Notes: generated by a model not told the origin, from the letters alone. Positions 11,311-21,668 are shown, counted from the stretch's first letter. The stretch: DNA of 64,000 nt from Hepsetus odoe (GCA_017165825.1 CM029372.1:28241074-28305073); one strand, 5' to 3'. Translations and numbers: made by a program.

Positions 11311-12190
11311 ATAACACACATCTCTAGCCTTTCATAGTAAAAGAATACATTTTGTCCTTTATGGCAGTTTAAATATTGAAAAAGAAAACAGAAAGCATGT
11401 GACAGGATAAAGTACTGTATCAGTAAAAAACATGATTTTCACGTGTCATAAAAAAGCCACACTTCTTCATGTGTTTGTGCACGTGTGTGAGTTCACATTC
11501 CTGCAGTCAGCCAGAATGGTCTTTTTTGCATTAATAGTTTTATAGCTTTTCAGTATTTTACATGATGGTGTGTTTGGCTAGAGCTTAGTTAGGACAGACC
11601 TGGTAAAATACAAAAAAGCAACAAATAAATAATGAAAAATTGTGTCTTTTCTACGTGATTTCTATTAAAGCAACAGTAAATGATTTTTACACAGTTCAGT
11701 GTGACAGTCAGTAAGATGCATATAAATTACACCATAAAAACATATATTTAAGACAGATATCTTTTATATATATATATATTATATACCAATTCATTTGGAG
11801 ATTTTAGATCCAAATTTTTATTTGGTTAATGTAGACATTTGAAAATGGATATTAACTTAAGAAAAATCAACAGTGCATTGACAATTGTTGAAACCTAAAA
11901 TGTATAAATAAATAAATAAATTATTTATTATTTTTTTTAACTATGCTTTTATACACTCTTAGAACTTTGGAAAGACATTTTGACAAAATTTTGATGCTTT
12001 ATGCATCTCATCAAATGTGGCAACTATTTCATCAATAATTGATGTGTTGTTTTATGTTTAATTACTAGTATATTAGTACATTGTCCTGACAGCAATATCA
12101 TTTATTATAAAACAGTTATATAATATGTCTGTTTTTCCTTCCTGCTCCCACTTGTAAAATTGAAAGTAAATTAAACAGCCATTCCGGGTG
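11311..12190. other. AT-rich intronic sequence of MHC locus 0
   Basis: I see no gene here. It is AT-rich, with short TA runs near 11766-11785. It includes the start of intron 1 of locus 0 on the minus strand. Confidence 0.6.
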
Positions 12191-12199
12191 TGAACTTAC

Positions 12200-12266
12200 C
12201 TACAAGAACAATGTGGATAAAACTCAACACCAGCAGCAGAACTACAGCTGTCATGTTCCCCTCCAT
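12200..12266 (-). CDS. MHC class I signal-peptide exon (locus 0, exon 1)
   Basis: The ATG is at 12266-12264, with 67 coding nt ending in the donor G|gtaagt at 12199. The peptide MEGNMTAVVLLLVLSF is a hydrophobic leader close to exon 1 of gene A (MESGIAAAVLLLVLEF). It ends in phase 1, as does A's. The only matching acceptor exon downstream on this strand is 247-576. I therefore infer one gene with an intron of about 11.6 kb, which holds the L2 LINE, the gypsy element, LTR pieces, a SINE and a minisatellite. Transcript evidence would be needed to prove the join. Confidence 0.8.
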
Positions 12267-12373
12267 CAGAAACTTCTCTCTTCTCTGAGGATGAGTGAAA
12301 CCTAAGCTCTGAAGAAGTTTGTATGGAATATGGAGGTTCTGTGGCGTGATATGTCACATGACAAAGCTAGCAA

Positions 12374-12388
12374 TTTCTTTCACTTTAC
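12374..12388 (-). promoter_or_regulatory. ISRE-like motif upstream of MHC locus 0
   Basis: On the minus strand GTAAAGTGAAAGAAA lies about 110 bases upstream of the start codon, followed by TGTCATGTGAC, which resembles an X2/CRE element. MHC class I promoters usually carry an interferon-response element and an S-X-Y module. This is only a candidate. Confidence 0.3.
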
Positions 12389-12399
12389 AATAACTCTCA

Positions 12400-12401
<2 letters not shown>

Positions 12402-12432
<31 letters not shown>
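12402..12432. repeat. (TC)n microsatellite
   Basis: An uninterrupted TC dinucleotide run upstream of MHC locus 0. Confidence 0.95.
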
Positions 12433-12437
<5 letters not shown>

Positions 12438-12533
12438 GTATATGCATTTGGAAAGTATTCAAAAGGGCTCCACCTTTTCCTCAATTTACAGCCAATATGA
12501 TTATTCCAAAATTTTATTAAATTTGCAACGGTG

Positions 12534-12939
12534 GTGTGGTACCGGAGGGACGTCAGGTCCGAGCCAGGGGTTCAGAACAGAAGTTTATTAAACAAAGGAG
12601 AAACACAAACAAACAAGAACCAGACTGTTACTACTCAGGTGACCACTGACTGACTGACTGACTGACTGACAAAACCACCACTACGTGCAGGCATAGCCTA
12701 TCTACGAGCCGCGCTCTGTTCTGACTCACGGGGCTAAATAGTCAGCCCCAATGATGCAACACACCTGATCGCTGGGGGCTCAGGTGTGCTTAGTCAGAAC
12801 AGAGCGCCCTCTAGCGTACCCTAAACACCTCGTGTGACAAACACCCTAAATGTGACCGAGAGCGTCCTCTAGCATGCCCAAAACCCAACACACGTGACAG
12901 AGAGTGCCCTCTAGCGTGCCCAAAACCCAACACACGACA
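12534..12939 (-). repeat. 3' LTR of IQ-cargo element copy 1
   Basis: Read plus-wise it runs TGCAACGGTGG to ACACGACA. It contains a (TGAC)n run (about 12648-12670), the TATA/AGCCCC promoter block, and tandem units with GCCCTCTAGCGTGCCC shared with the LTRs at 16010, 21556 and 24832. Confidence 0.8.
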
Positions 12940-13539
12940 GAACCCCAAGGGCGCGGCTCCTGGCTGTTCGACCCAGCCGAAATTTCAGGGGAAGGCAAAA
13001 CAACAACACAAAAGTCCCTAGTCGGGACACATGGTCAGGTCCATACAAAAACAAAAAAACAAAGGGCCTCCGACCAGTCATGTCGGGCAGCTGGTGGTGG
13101 TGAGGGGAATCCCAGCAGTTCCGCTCCATCCCTTTGACCGGTGCCTGCACTGCCCTAGTCCTTGGGGGCCTCGGGCCTGACCCCGCGGGAAAGCCTGACT
13201 CCGACTGGACCTGGGAGGAGCCACACAGACGTTACAGGGTTTACACAGGAAGTCCCTTCTCCTGTTTTCGGTCTTACTTCCCGGCCAAGCTTGGGGCTCA
13301 TGACGCCGCCCAGCTTCTGGTTTCACTCTGACGGGTTCTGCTGACTCCTCCATAAGCCTGTTCCAGCCCATGAACTCAGAGGATGAACGCAGGAGGTTGG
13401 GAGCCATCATGCAGCCGGTTTGACCTCCTCTGGAACTTCCGCCTCTCCACCAGTCTGTTCTTCAGCTGCCTGGCCTGGTGCCACCTCCACCAGGGTCCCA
13501 GCATGAACTGGCTTCGTGGAGGAGTCGTGATTCGAGGGT

Positions 13540-16007
13540 CGCCAATCTCGCCTACTCACTCAACTCCAAGCCCAGCCCGGCTGAGCCACTGCCCCTCTCT
13601 CAGTTCCGGCCTGCAGAGCAATGTTGTGGTCCTGCACCTTCTCAGCTCTGCTGTGGTCTGACTCAGTTGCCCTCCAAAGCGAAGGCTAGTTGAGCCTCCA
13701 GCTTCTCCTTGGACTGGCTGGAATCACAACTCTCCTCGTTGTCTGGCATACAGCTGGGCTTTCCTGTTCCGGTGTTCTCTCAGTAACCTCTTGGAACACC
13801 ATCACAGCATGTTTCTTAACGCTAGAGACCTCTCTGACTTGGCTGCTCCTTCCCACATGATGCCCACCTTCTTCTCCTTGAACCGGCGTCTCCTCCTTCC
13901 TGTCCGCGAGACCGCGGCGCTCACCTGTGGCATGAAGGCTCCTTCGCCAGCTGCTGGTAGCTCTCTGTAAGCAACTCCTCCTGTTCTGCAAACTGACCTT
14001 TCTGCGCTGATCTGCTCACCTCTGAGGTGGACTGATGGTCCTCACTTTGAGAGCCACACGGCTCGATCTCTCACCGGCCCTCTGACTGACTTCTGCAAGC
14101 CCTCGCAGCATGCTGGACAATTCCTCTGTCGGGTTGAACCCGGTCTCCGCCTTCCAACCGCCTCTGATGACCACTCCGCCCAGCGCCTCCTGAAGACAGA
14201 TCTCGCTGGTGCACTCCTCCCAGCAGCCTGAAACAATGACAGCAGCTTGGTTCATAGCGCCCAGCAAGCCCGTGACAACCTCAGTGGCCTGATGCGTATC
14301 GCTGACTTTTTCAACACCAGGAATCTCTCATGTCTACTTTTGCCCTGATGCAGGACAATATTTTTGATGAAGATGACTGACCTCCTTATGGCCTGGGTGT
14401 ACTTGATTACCTCTCTGTCTCTCTTCTGAACGCAGCCTGAATCAAGGAGGTTGTCTGATGGTGCAGGATCACCATCTTTCTGACTTCCTCTGACCTCTGA
14501 AGCAGGCTTGCAGGAACGCGGGCAGCGGAGCGCATTTCAGGAATTTCCTTCTGTTTTTTGTTTGCGTGTGACCGAGCATTCAGCTGGGCCGCAATAACGG
14601 GTCTGTTTGAGGCATAAATATCGCGGCTCGAAAGCACAGTGAGCTCCAATGCACTTTGTATCCTAGTTGCAGCCTGCGCTTCAGTTTCAGAGCCTGGGTC
14701 TGGTCTTCATTCCTCGGAATGCTGCTTTCTTAGAACAACCACAGCCCTTTTTCTCCTTTTAGGGACTTCATTTCTTTGCCTCACTTGTTAGCTCTAGAGT
14801 AATGTTGTTGTACAGTCTTACACCCACTCCTAGCCTCAGGTGCAGACCTTCTGTATGTGTTTCCATCTGCGCCCTGAATGTGGTTACTGCCTGCAGCCTC
14901 ATGTTTTGATTTTTCTCTGTGCCCGAAACTTCTTCGATGCAACAGACTGGTTCGTGGAAAGGTTTATGGATCGACTCTGGGATGCCGCTTCTATGTCAGG
15001 AACTGCCTTCTTTGCCATTGCCTCGCTCTTGGGTTGCGGGCGTGCCTTCTTGCATTCCTTCTCGTGGGCGCCGTGCAGCGCCGGGTGTCGCCGGGGCGCT
15101 GCAGGCGCTTGTGGACACGGAAAGACGCGCTTACCAACCTCTGTGGTGATTCGCGCTTGCCGACCATATCAGCGCGCAGACGGGCGCCCGGGCTGGCGAT
15201 CGCGGAGCCGCGGGCGCCGCTGCAGCGTGGGCACGGTGCAGTCCCGCGGCGACGCTGGGGCGCTGCGCAGATGCTGGGTGCGACGCTGGGAGCGCCGCGG
15301 CTGTCGCTGCAATACCGAAAAGCGCGAAGCACAACCTCTTGGTGACTCGCGCTGGCCGTGTTCTCGCCATCAAGGCGCTGGGCGGGCGTGTTCTCCGGCT
15401 GGCGGATCGTGGTTGCTGGCGCGCGCCCGACGCTGAGTCACTGTGTTGAACTGGCGAGCGGCAGTTGCTCTCGTAAGCCCGCGTTGAGCTGCTTGGCGGC
15501 ACGGTAGACGCCGTGCTCGCTGCTGAGTCAGCGCGGCACGGTAGACGCCCGTGCTCGCTGCTGAGCCGCCATGACACGGTAGACGCCGCGGCTCCGCGTT
15601 GAGTAACACCGCCGCCAACAAAGCCCCGCCTTCATGTCGCGTGGCGGAAGAGAGCACGCGGTCCAGCGCGCTGAGATAGCGCTTTCGTGTCCTTTAGCCA
15701 TGGAGCTCAGCATCCGGAGATAAAGCGCTAACCGATCCATGGCTCCGGGATTCAGGATGATATCGGTGCGGGAGCAGCGACGCCGTGATTCCTCAGACGG
15801 GCGCTCCAGCTCTTGCCGTACGCCGCCGGGTGTCCGCCGCGACCCACTCCTCACCGGGCCCAGCTGTTCGCGGGAGGTCTGGAAAAGTCGCCCTGTCTCC
15901 CAGGACTTTATCAGCTGCAGCGACTGCTCCACAGCATTGGCTTGCCGCCACACACGCACTCCATATCGCCATCGTGGCTCGTGATGTCCAGGTATCGGGC
16001 GGCTCAT
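13540..16007 (-). pseudogene. ASPM-like IQ-repeat cargo gene of copy 1, heavily broken
   Basis: The ATG sits at 16007-16005, just inside the 5' LTR, and opens a leader (MSRPIPGHHE) homologous to that of copy 2 (MSRLYLDITS). Downstream come a GC-rich arginine-rich part (about 15040-15600) and IQ-type fragments such as ILHHQTTSLIQAAFR (near 14440). The part homologous to copy 2's coiled coil is at about 13590-13720. Stops and shifts are scattered throughout, so no long product is possible. CpG content is high in the 15.0-15.7 kb segment. Confidence 0.65.
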
Positions 16008-16009
16008 TC

Positions 16010-16447
16010 TGGTAACGGTGGTGTGTACCAGAGGGACGCCAGGTCCGAGCCAGGGTTCAGAACAGAAGTTTATTAAACAAAGGAGAAAACACAAACAAAC
16101 AAGAACTCAGACTGCAGTTACTACTCAGGTGATTGACTGACTGACTGACTGACTGACTGACTGACTGACTGACTGACTGGACAAAAACCACCATTACGCA
16201 GGCATAGCCTCATCGAGCCGCTTCATTTGACTCATCGCTTAAATAGTCAGCTCCTAATGATGCACACCTGACTCCGCAGGGGGCCTTGTGTGTGCTTAGG
16301 TCAGAACAGAGCGCTCAGCGCACTCCCTAAACACCTTGTATGTGAGCAAACACCCTAAATGCCGAGAGCGTCCTCTAGCGTGCCCAAAACCCAACACACG
16401 TGACAGAGAGCGCCCTCTAGCGTGCCCAAAACCCAACACACGTGACA
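16010..16447 (-). repeat. 5' LTR of IQ-cargo element copy 1
   Basis: On the minus strand it starts TGTCACGTGTGTTGGG. A TATA-like TATTTAAG lies near 16238-16246. The predicted transcript start GCGGCTC (16221-16215) pairs with part of the putative PBS at 15999-16009. A (TGAC)n run lies at about 16135-16180. The element-proximal boundary is uncertain by one or two bases. Confidence 0.8.
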
Positions 16448-16557
16448 AAATTTTACCTCAAAAATCTACACACTATACTCCATAATGACAAAGAGAAAAA
16501 AGCTTGCTTGAAACTTTTATAAATGTATTAAAAATAAATATCAAACGTACATATATA

Positions 16558-17112
16558 CACAGTACTGTGCAAAGGTTTTAGGCAGGTTTGAAAAAATGCT
16601 GTAAACAAAGAACGCTTTCAGAAATGGAAGTGTTAATTATTTTCATCAATCAACAAAATGCAGTGAATGAACAAAAGAGAATCTAAGTCAAATCAATATT
16701 TGGTGTGACCACCCTTTGCCTTCTAAACAGCATCAGTTCTTCTAGGTACACTTGCACACAGTTTTTGAAGGAACTCGGCTGGTCGGTCGTTCCAAACACG
16801 ACTGTGTTTCTCCTCCGTGTGACGTTGATGATCATCAGTACCTATTTGTTGAAACTGGTTGATCAGACACCGACTATAATCCTACAAAATCCCTGACTGT
16901 GTGCAAGTGTACCTAGAAGAACTGATGCTGCTTTGAAGGCAAAAGGTAGTAACACCAAATATTGATCTGATTTAGATTTTTCTTTTGTTCGCTCACTTTG
17001 CATTTTGTAAAATGATAAAAATAAACAATCATTATTTATATTTCTGAAAGCAATTCTTTGTTTATAGAATTTTTCACACCTGCCTAAAACTTTTGCACAG
17101 TACTGTGTGTGT
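16558..17112. mobile_element. Fold-back MITE with Tc1-like terminal repeats
   Basis: The left end ACAGTACTGTGCAAAGGTTT is repeated inverted at the right end (AAACTTTTGCACAGTACTG, about 17088-17106). The interior is also a long imperfect palindrome. For example, the block around GGTACACTTGCACAC (16744-16760) returns reversed near 16900-16915. There is no transposase. The ends resemble Tc1/mariner elements common in fish. Confidence 0.75.
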
Positions 17113-17876
17113 GTATCTATATATATAATTTTTTAAAAGTGTGAGCCTAAGTCAGAAATCAAATTAGGTCAAAGAGATGTGGCACAACCAGTTTAATGAA
17201 GAGTTTCAGCAGGCGTGGTCCAGTGGGAGCACCTCCAAATGCTCATTCCAACTTCAGACTTTAAATATACTTCAAACACCTTTGTTCTCCTCTAAAATGT
17301 ACATAGATCCATCCCATTAATAGTTTTCCACCAATAATATTCAATGCTGTCATGATTAACATCTCAGTTTTCCGGCTTTACCACTTCATCAACAATAGAG
17401 AAAGGTCTTTTCACTGATGGATCCCCATCCAGTTTCGCATCAAGTTCTCAATTATAAAAGTAGTTGTTTGAATAAAAATGTAACTGTTTGCTGCTGGCTG
17501 CCTTGTGGGAACTCGTGAGGCAGTGTAAGACACTGGACACAATGTAACTGTTTGCAGGTGCAACTGCTTGCTTTCTCATGGGGACTAAGTAGTGTGAGAC
17601 ACTGTAGGACAAAACAAAAGTACAAAAGTAAAAAGGACAAAAATAAAATGGATTTTTACTGTATATATCCCCCCTCTCTGACTTACAAGTCAGATACATC
17701 AATAAATGTGGTTAAATACTGTAAGATTAGATACTGAAAAAAGGGACAATAATGCTGTAATACATGACAAACAACAATGCATAATGTAGTTATATTTGGA
17801 ACACAATTGATAATCATAAAGAGACCATATCAAAAGTTTAGCTGATCCAGTTTTAAGTTGATAAGGTTACTAAGCT
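17113..17876. other. AT-rich intergenic stretch
   Basis: I see no supported gene. A locally repeated phrase with TGTAACTGTTTGC (about 17478 and 17541) hints at a short internal duplication. Confidence 0.5.
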
Positions 17877-17948
17877 GGGGGTATAGCTCAGTGGTAGAGC
17901 ATTTGACTGCAGATCAAGAGGTCCCTGGTTCAAATCCGGGTGCCCCCT
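17877..17948 (+). tRNA. tRNA-Cys (GCA)
   Basis: This is a 72-nt cloverleaf. The acceptor arm GGGGGTA pairs with TGCCCCC (one U-G pair), followed by discriminator T, as expected for tRNA-Cys. The A box TAGCTCAGTGGT and B box GGTTCAAATCC are intact. The anticodon stem TTTGA/TCAAG closes the loop CTGCAGA, giving anticodon GCA. It has no CCA and no intron. No T-run terminator follows directly, because a SINE begins within about 17 bases. That may affect transcription, but the gene body looks functional. Confidence 0.93.
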
Positions 17949-17964
17949 GTGTGAAACTCTTTGT

Positions 17965-18217
17965 GGGCAGCGGTGGTTAGGGCGTTAGCCGCATGTTCGG
18001 AGGATCGGGGGTTCAAACCCCTTCCCAATAGGTTGCCCTGAGGTACCCTTGAGCAAGGTACCATCCCCATCACTGCTCCCCGGGCGCTTTCAATAGCTGC
18101 CCACTGCTGCACGGGTTTGAGTGTGCATGGGTTAAATGCAGAGGTCCAATTTCGTTGTGGTTCATGTGTGCTGTGCCATGACCTCACAATGACAAGGGTT
18201 GTCACTTTCACTTTTTT
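17965..18217 (+). repeat. tRNA-headed SINE, CACTTTCACTT-tail subfamily
   Basis: The head has GGTTCAAACCCC and the body CCTGAGGTACCCTTGAGCAAGG and GGGCGCTTTCAATAGCTGCC. The tail is AATGACAAGGGTTGTCACTTTCACTT. The head and body match the Rex3-tail subfamily, but the tail is different. Confidence 0.85.
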
Positions 18218-19480
18218 TTTCTTTCAAGAAGGGAGACCCATCCCCCAAGAGTGGGTGAAAACCTTCTGTGCCGACCATTTTTCAGAGGGAAAAATTCCCA
18301 CTCCACCCAGAAGTTGCGATAGTGCTTTCAGCTCTTGGGTTCTTATGTATACCTGGTCCCCTGGTTTCAAAGGGTTTTATGGCTCCTCTTCTGGCTCCGG
18401 AGCATGCCTGATAAATATCTCTATGTACAGTAGTACATATATGCTCTCAGCTCTGCTTCCATTTGTTCCAAGGGAGGTCGCTGATAGGATTCCCTCAGAG
18501 TACAGGTATGTTCCTACCAGTAAACATCTGATGTGGAGTCAGATGAGTGGTTCTGTCAGCTTGCATTCGGTAATGCATCAAAGCTAAGGGCAGAGCATCA
18601 ATCCAATTAAATCCAGTTTTCACACAAATTTTATTATCTTTACTTTTAGAGTTCCATTAACTCTTTTCACCATGCCCTGACACTGGGAGTGATAGACACA
18701 TCCCAACTGTTGTTTTCATTCTCCTTTTTAACAGGCTGTTGTATAAAAGCTGATCCATTGTCTAAACTTATTTGCAGTGGAATTCCAAACCTTGGTATAA
18801 CTTCTCTTGTCCAAAGCTTTTTCAGCAGTTCCAGCACCTTGACTTTGGATGGGGTTGTTTTCACCCACCTGCTAAATCTGTCAATGACCATATGTACATG
18901 TACCTGTACCCTCTCACCCTTTTAATCATGTCCACATAATCAATCACTAGATGTTGAAACAGTCCTGTAGGTACTGGTCTGTGTCGAACTGGGGTAGTGA
19001 TCCCCTTACGCACATTATTTTGAGCACAAAAATCACATCCGTTCAACAACTCATCCACTGTTGCCTGTAAATATGGAGACTAAAATCCTTGTTTCTTTAT
19101 TTTTCTCACCACTCTAGTGCAATGATCCAGTCCATGAGCATTAGTGATTAGTATTTTTAGTAATGTGTTAGGCGCAGTCAACAACCCTTCATGATTTCTC
19201 CATAATCCATTATCTTGTTTAGCTCTTCTGTTTCTCCACATAGATTTTTCATACAATGTTGCTTGTCTCTGAATCTCTACCAAGTCATCCAGTGTGGTTA
19301 TAGGCTCTATTGCTACCACTGGTGCCATCATGGGATCCTCACGCTTAGAGGCATTTTTAGCTGCCTCATCAGTAAAAGTTCCCCTTTATCACATAGTCAT
19401 TTCCTTTTTTGTGTGCCTGACATTTAACTATTGCCAGTCTTCTTTGCAGCATCATAGCACTCATCAACTCCAGTATTTGC
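18218..19480 (-). pseudogene. Retroviral RNase H end and integrase, broken
   Basis: Integrase joins viral DNA to the host chromosome. Visible landmarks are a KCQAHKKGND RNase H tail (near 19420), an HxxxH and CDFCAQ zinc region (19150-19025), the first catalytic Asp in DYVDM (near 18940) and the second in SLDNGS (near 18757). The third catalytic acid position (QGMVKR, near 18670) is Lys, not Glu. A PGDQVYI-like C-terminal segment lies near 18350. Several frame changes separate these pieces. Confidence 0.75.
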
Positions 19481-19489
19481 TGCAAATGT

Positions 19490-20876
19490 TGTATCAGGGT
19501 ACCATCAGTTTTCTTAAATCCTCGCTACTTCTGTTATCAGTCTTTATTGCATAATCTTCAATCATTTCTGCACTAAATCCTGTCATTCCTCGGAATGGCA
19601 TCATCTGTCCCACTGTCATTGGTTGTGGTGCTTTACTGATTCCTTCCAGCTGTAAAGGAGCTATTGTTTTTGTTCCATGTGCCACCAGTCACCATGTTTG
19701 AATCCTTGTGGTAACATTGCATAACTGCATTGCTTCCCCCTGTATGTGAATCAAATAGTACTTGGCATCTGGTGTAATGTTCATAAGTAGTGTGTGTGGA
19801 GTGGGCACCGCTTGCCAGTCTTCTACTGCTGCATTTACTGCTCTTTGTGCACCAATCGCCACTTGGTTTTATCTGCCTTTTGTACTGGGAGTACTGGAGT
19901 GTTACATTTGCTTCTCATTTCTATAAGTACTCTTGCTTCTACCTGCAAAGTCTTTTCTTCCACCACTGCAGGTTGCATCCACAGCATGATGCTTCATGCC
20001 TGCTTTTATTATGATGTCTCCCATTGCCTTTTGACCTATTTTCTGGCCAATAAGGCTTTTATATCTCCTATGGCTAGGAGACACCCAAATGTCTTTTCTT
20101 CAAAGTCCAGTATCCACTGCTGGGCCCCTTCATGCACATCGGGCAAACCACTGACCAACCCCTCTGGATCCTGGGTCTGCCATGGCATGTAATGAGTATG
20201 ACATCCCTTAATCAGTATTGGTTCCTGTATTTTCTTCCAGTTCTTAACCTCATACTTGGTTCTACCTGAATCTCTGTGTCTTCTTCACTTTCTGATATTT
20301 TACCTTCATCTCTTCTAATCTGTCTCCTTGTACTTTTTCTCTCCATTGCAAACACACACAATTTCATTCAAATTAGTCACTGATTTACTGATTCTTTTGT
20401 TACTATCATCAAAACTTTGTGTCAGCCAGCTTTTGGGCCTCCCCTCCATCCTACTTTCCTCTCATTTCTATTTCCCTTACTCATCTCAGTCCTCACTTTT
20501 CATTCCTCTTCCTGTAACATCCTTTCCATATCTTTTAACTCTCTCCTCAGTTCTCTCTCTTTTCTCATCTGTCATCTGTACTTCCTGTGACAATCTAACA
20601 TACCTTCATTTTTTTTTTTTAATATGCTTCTCCTTCTTTCTTAAACAATTTAAAAATTTCTAATTCATCTTGTCGCTTTGCTTGTCATTTATTTGATTTG
20701 TCCTTTGGTTTGTGGTTCAGGATGAGAAACTCCAAGGCTTCACAAAGTGCTACATCACATGTACCTTCTAATGGCCATTCAGTGTTTAAATCCTTGATAC
20801 GCTTGGCCCACTTTTGACTTATCTTCAGGATTTTATATTTTATCATGGGGTTCTTTTCACACATCTTCTCTACAGG
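19490..20876 (-). pseudogene. Retroviral gag-like sequence, broken
   Basis: The N-terminal block WAKRIKDLNTEWPLEGT and LCEALEFLILNHKPKD (20835-20690) is followed by decayed capsid-like segments down to about 19500 (for example ALLARK-like and PFRGMTGFSAE). Frames change repeatedly. The assignment to gag rests on position before int and on general resemblance, so it is less certain than the integrase call. Confidence 0.5.
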
Positions 20877-20892
20877 TGATTTCACCTTACTC

Positions 20893-21450
20893 TGTGATGG
20901 TAGAGGGTACCCAGCTCTGATTCTGCACACATGGGCATTGGGTGCCAGGTGTGCCTCATCAGGGTTTGGCGTTATAAGCCCCAATGAATCAGAGCAGGGT
21001 GCTAGTCATTCTGTGTGTTCACCTCTGTGTGCTTATCGTTGTGTTTACTTATTATTGTGTTTTGAGTTCTATGCACATTATTTCTGTTATTAAAGTTCAG
21101 TACAAAGCTCTCGGCTCTGCATTGATGTCCAGCCCCCGACACCCCATTGTTACAGGAATGACCAGCCACCACAAATGAATGACGCCAGCCAAGAGCCCCG
21201 TACCAAGAGGCTGGGATTGTGGAGGTTGAGCGGCGCCTAGAGTGTTTTGTGTTGTCTGCTCCCCTCCCAGGATTGGCTGAGGCTGTGCCAATTCCAGCTC
21301 CAGCAACCAGGAGGGCGAGGCTGCGATGCCAGCTCACTCATTAGCACAAAGTGGGACCTCAAATCCATCTCACATCCACCATCTAAACCCTGCTTTCTCT
21401 CCCACGGTCTGTCTTGGAGGGATGAGGTCCAAGTCCACCAGAAGAGGCAG
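20893..21450 (+). mobile_element. 5' LTR plus leader of a third self-priming LTR element, truncated
   Basis: The LTR at 20893-21154 (TGTGATGGTA to TTGTTACA) has TTATAAG at 20972-20978. It is followed by GGAATGACCAGCC and a gag-like stretch with stops, up to the AT run near 21459. There is no 3' half. It is close kin to the IQ-element LTRs, since the AGCCCCAATGA block and TTACA end recur. The left boundary cuts into the retrovirus remnant. Confidence 0.65.
21001..21166 (+). promoter_or_regulatory. Self-priming pair in the third LTR element
   Basis: GCTAGTCATTC (21001-21011) lies about 28 nt after the TATA-like box. It is complementary at 10 of 11 positions to GAATGACCAGC (21156-21166), immediately after the LTR. 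This is the same geometry as in the elements at 4590 and 21556. Confidence 0.55.
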
Positions 21451-21555
21451 GGTTTCATATATATATATATTTATTTGTTTATTTATATATATAAACCAGA
21501 GAAGATCGTGAGAGAACCATTGAAGTGCAGTCTTTGTACAACAAGTATTGCTGAG

Positions 21556-21668
21556 TGTAACGGTGGCGGGGTACACACGTGACAGAGAGCGCCCTCTAGC
21601 GTGCCCAAAACACCACACACGTGACAGAGAGCGCCCTCTAGCGTGCCCAAAACCTAACACACGTGACA
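21556..21668 (-). repeat. 3' LTR of copy 2, internally deleted
   Basis: Only 113 bp remain: the U5 end (TGTAACGGTGGCGGGGTAC, read plus-wise) joined to two tandem GCCCTCTAGCGTGCCC units from the other end. The promoter block present in the 5' LTR is missing. Confidence 0.85.

Larger units (their letters stand above)
12529..16452 (-). mobile_element. Decayed non-autonomous LTR element, IQ-cargo family copy 1
   Basis: This is a complete LTR unit on the minus strand. The target duplication AAATT lies at 12529-12533 and 16448-16452. LTRs are at 12534-12939 (3') and about 16010-16447 (5'). The interior is colinear with the element at 21556-25348, with the same leader peptide start, GC-rich segment, IQ-repeat region and coiled-coil region, but broken by many indels. 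I found no protease, RT or integrase motifs. The separate target duplication shows an independent insertion of the same cargo-bearing unit. It lies just upstream of MHC locus 0. Confidence 0.85.
18218..20876 (-). mobile_element. Endogenous retrovirus remnant, internally deleted
   Basis: The minus strand carries degraded gag-like sequence (about 20876-19490) that runs directly into the end of RNase H and then integrase (about 19480-18218). Protease and most of the reverse transcriptase are missing. Translation of the int part resembles fish retroviral Pol proteins of the kind often annotated NYNRIN-like. No paired LTRs are visible. Stops and shifts are frequent, so this is a fossil. Confidence 0.75.

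Noticed and set aside
14840..16094. Several overlapping GC-rich ORFs on both strands
   Set aside because: They lie in the decayed interior and LTR of the IQ-cargo element. The frames overlap and match only its homologous minus-strand cargo.
17952..18030. tRNA-like sequence after tRNA-Cys and at every SINE head
   Set aside because: They have A and B boxes but no cloverleaf acceptor pairing, and they recur with the same SINE bodies.
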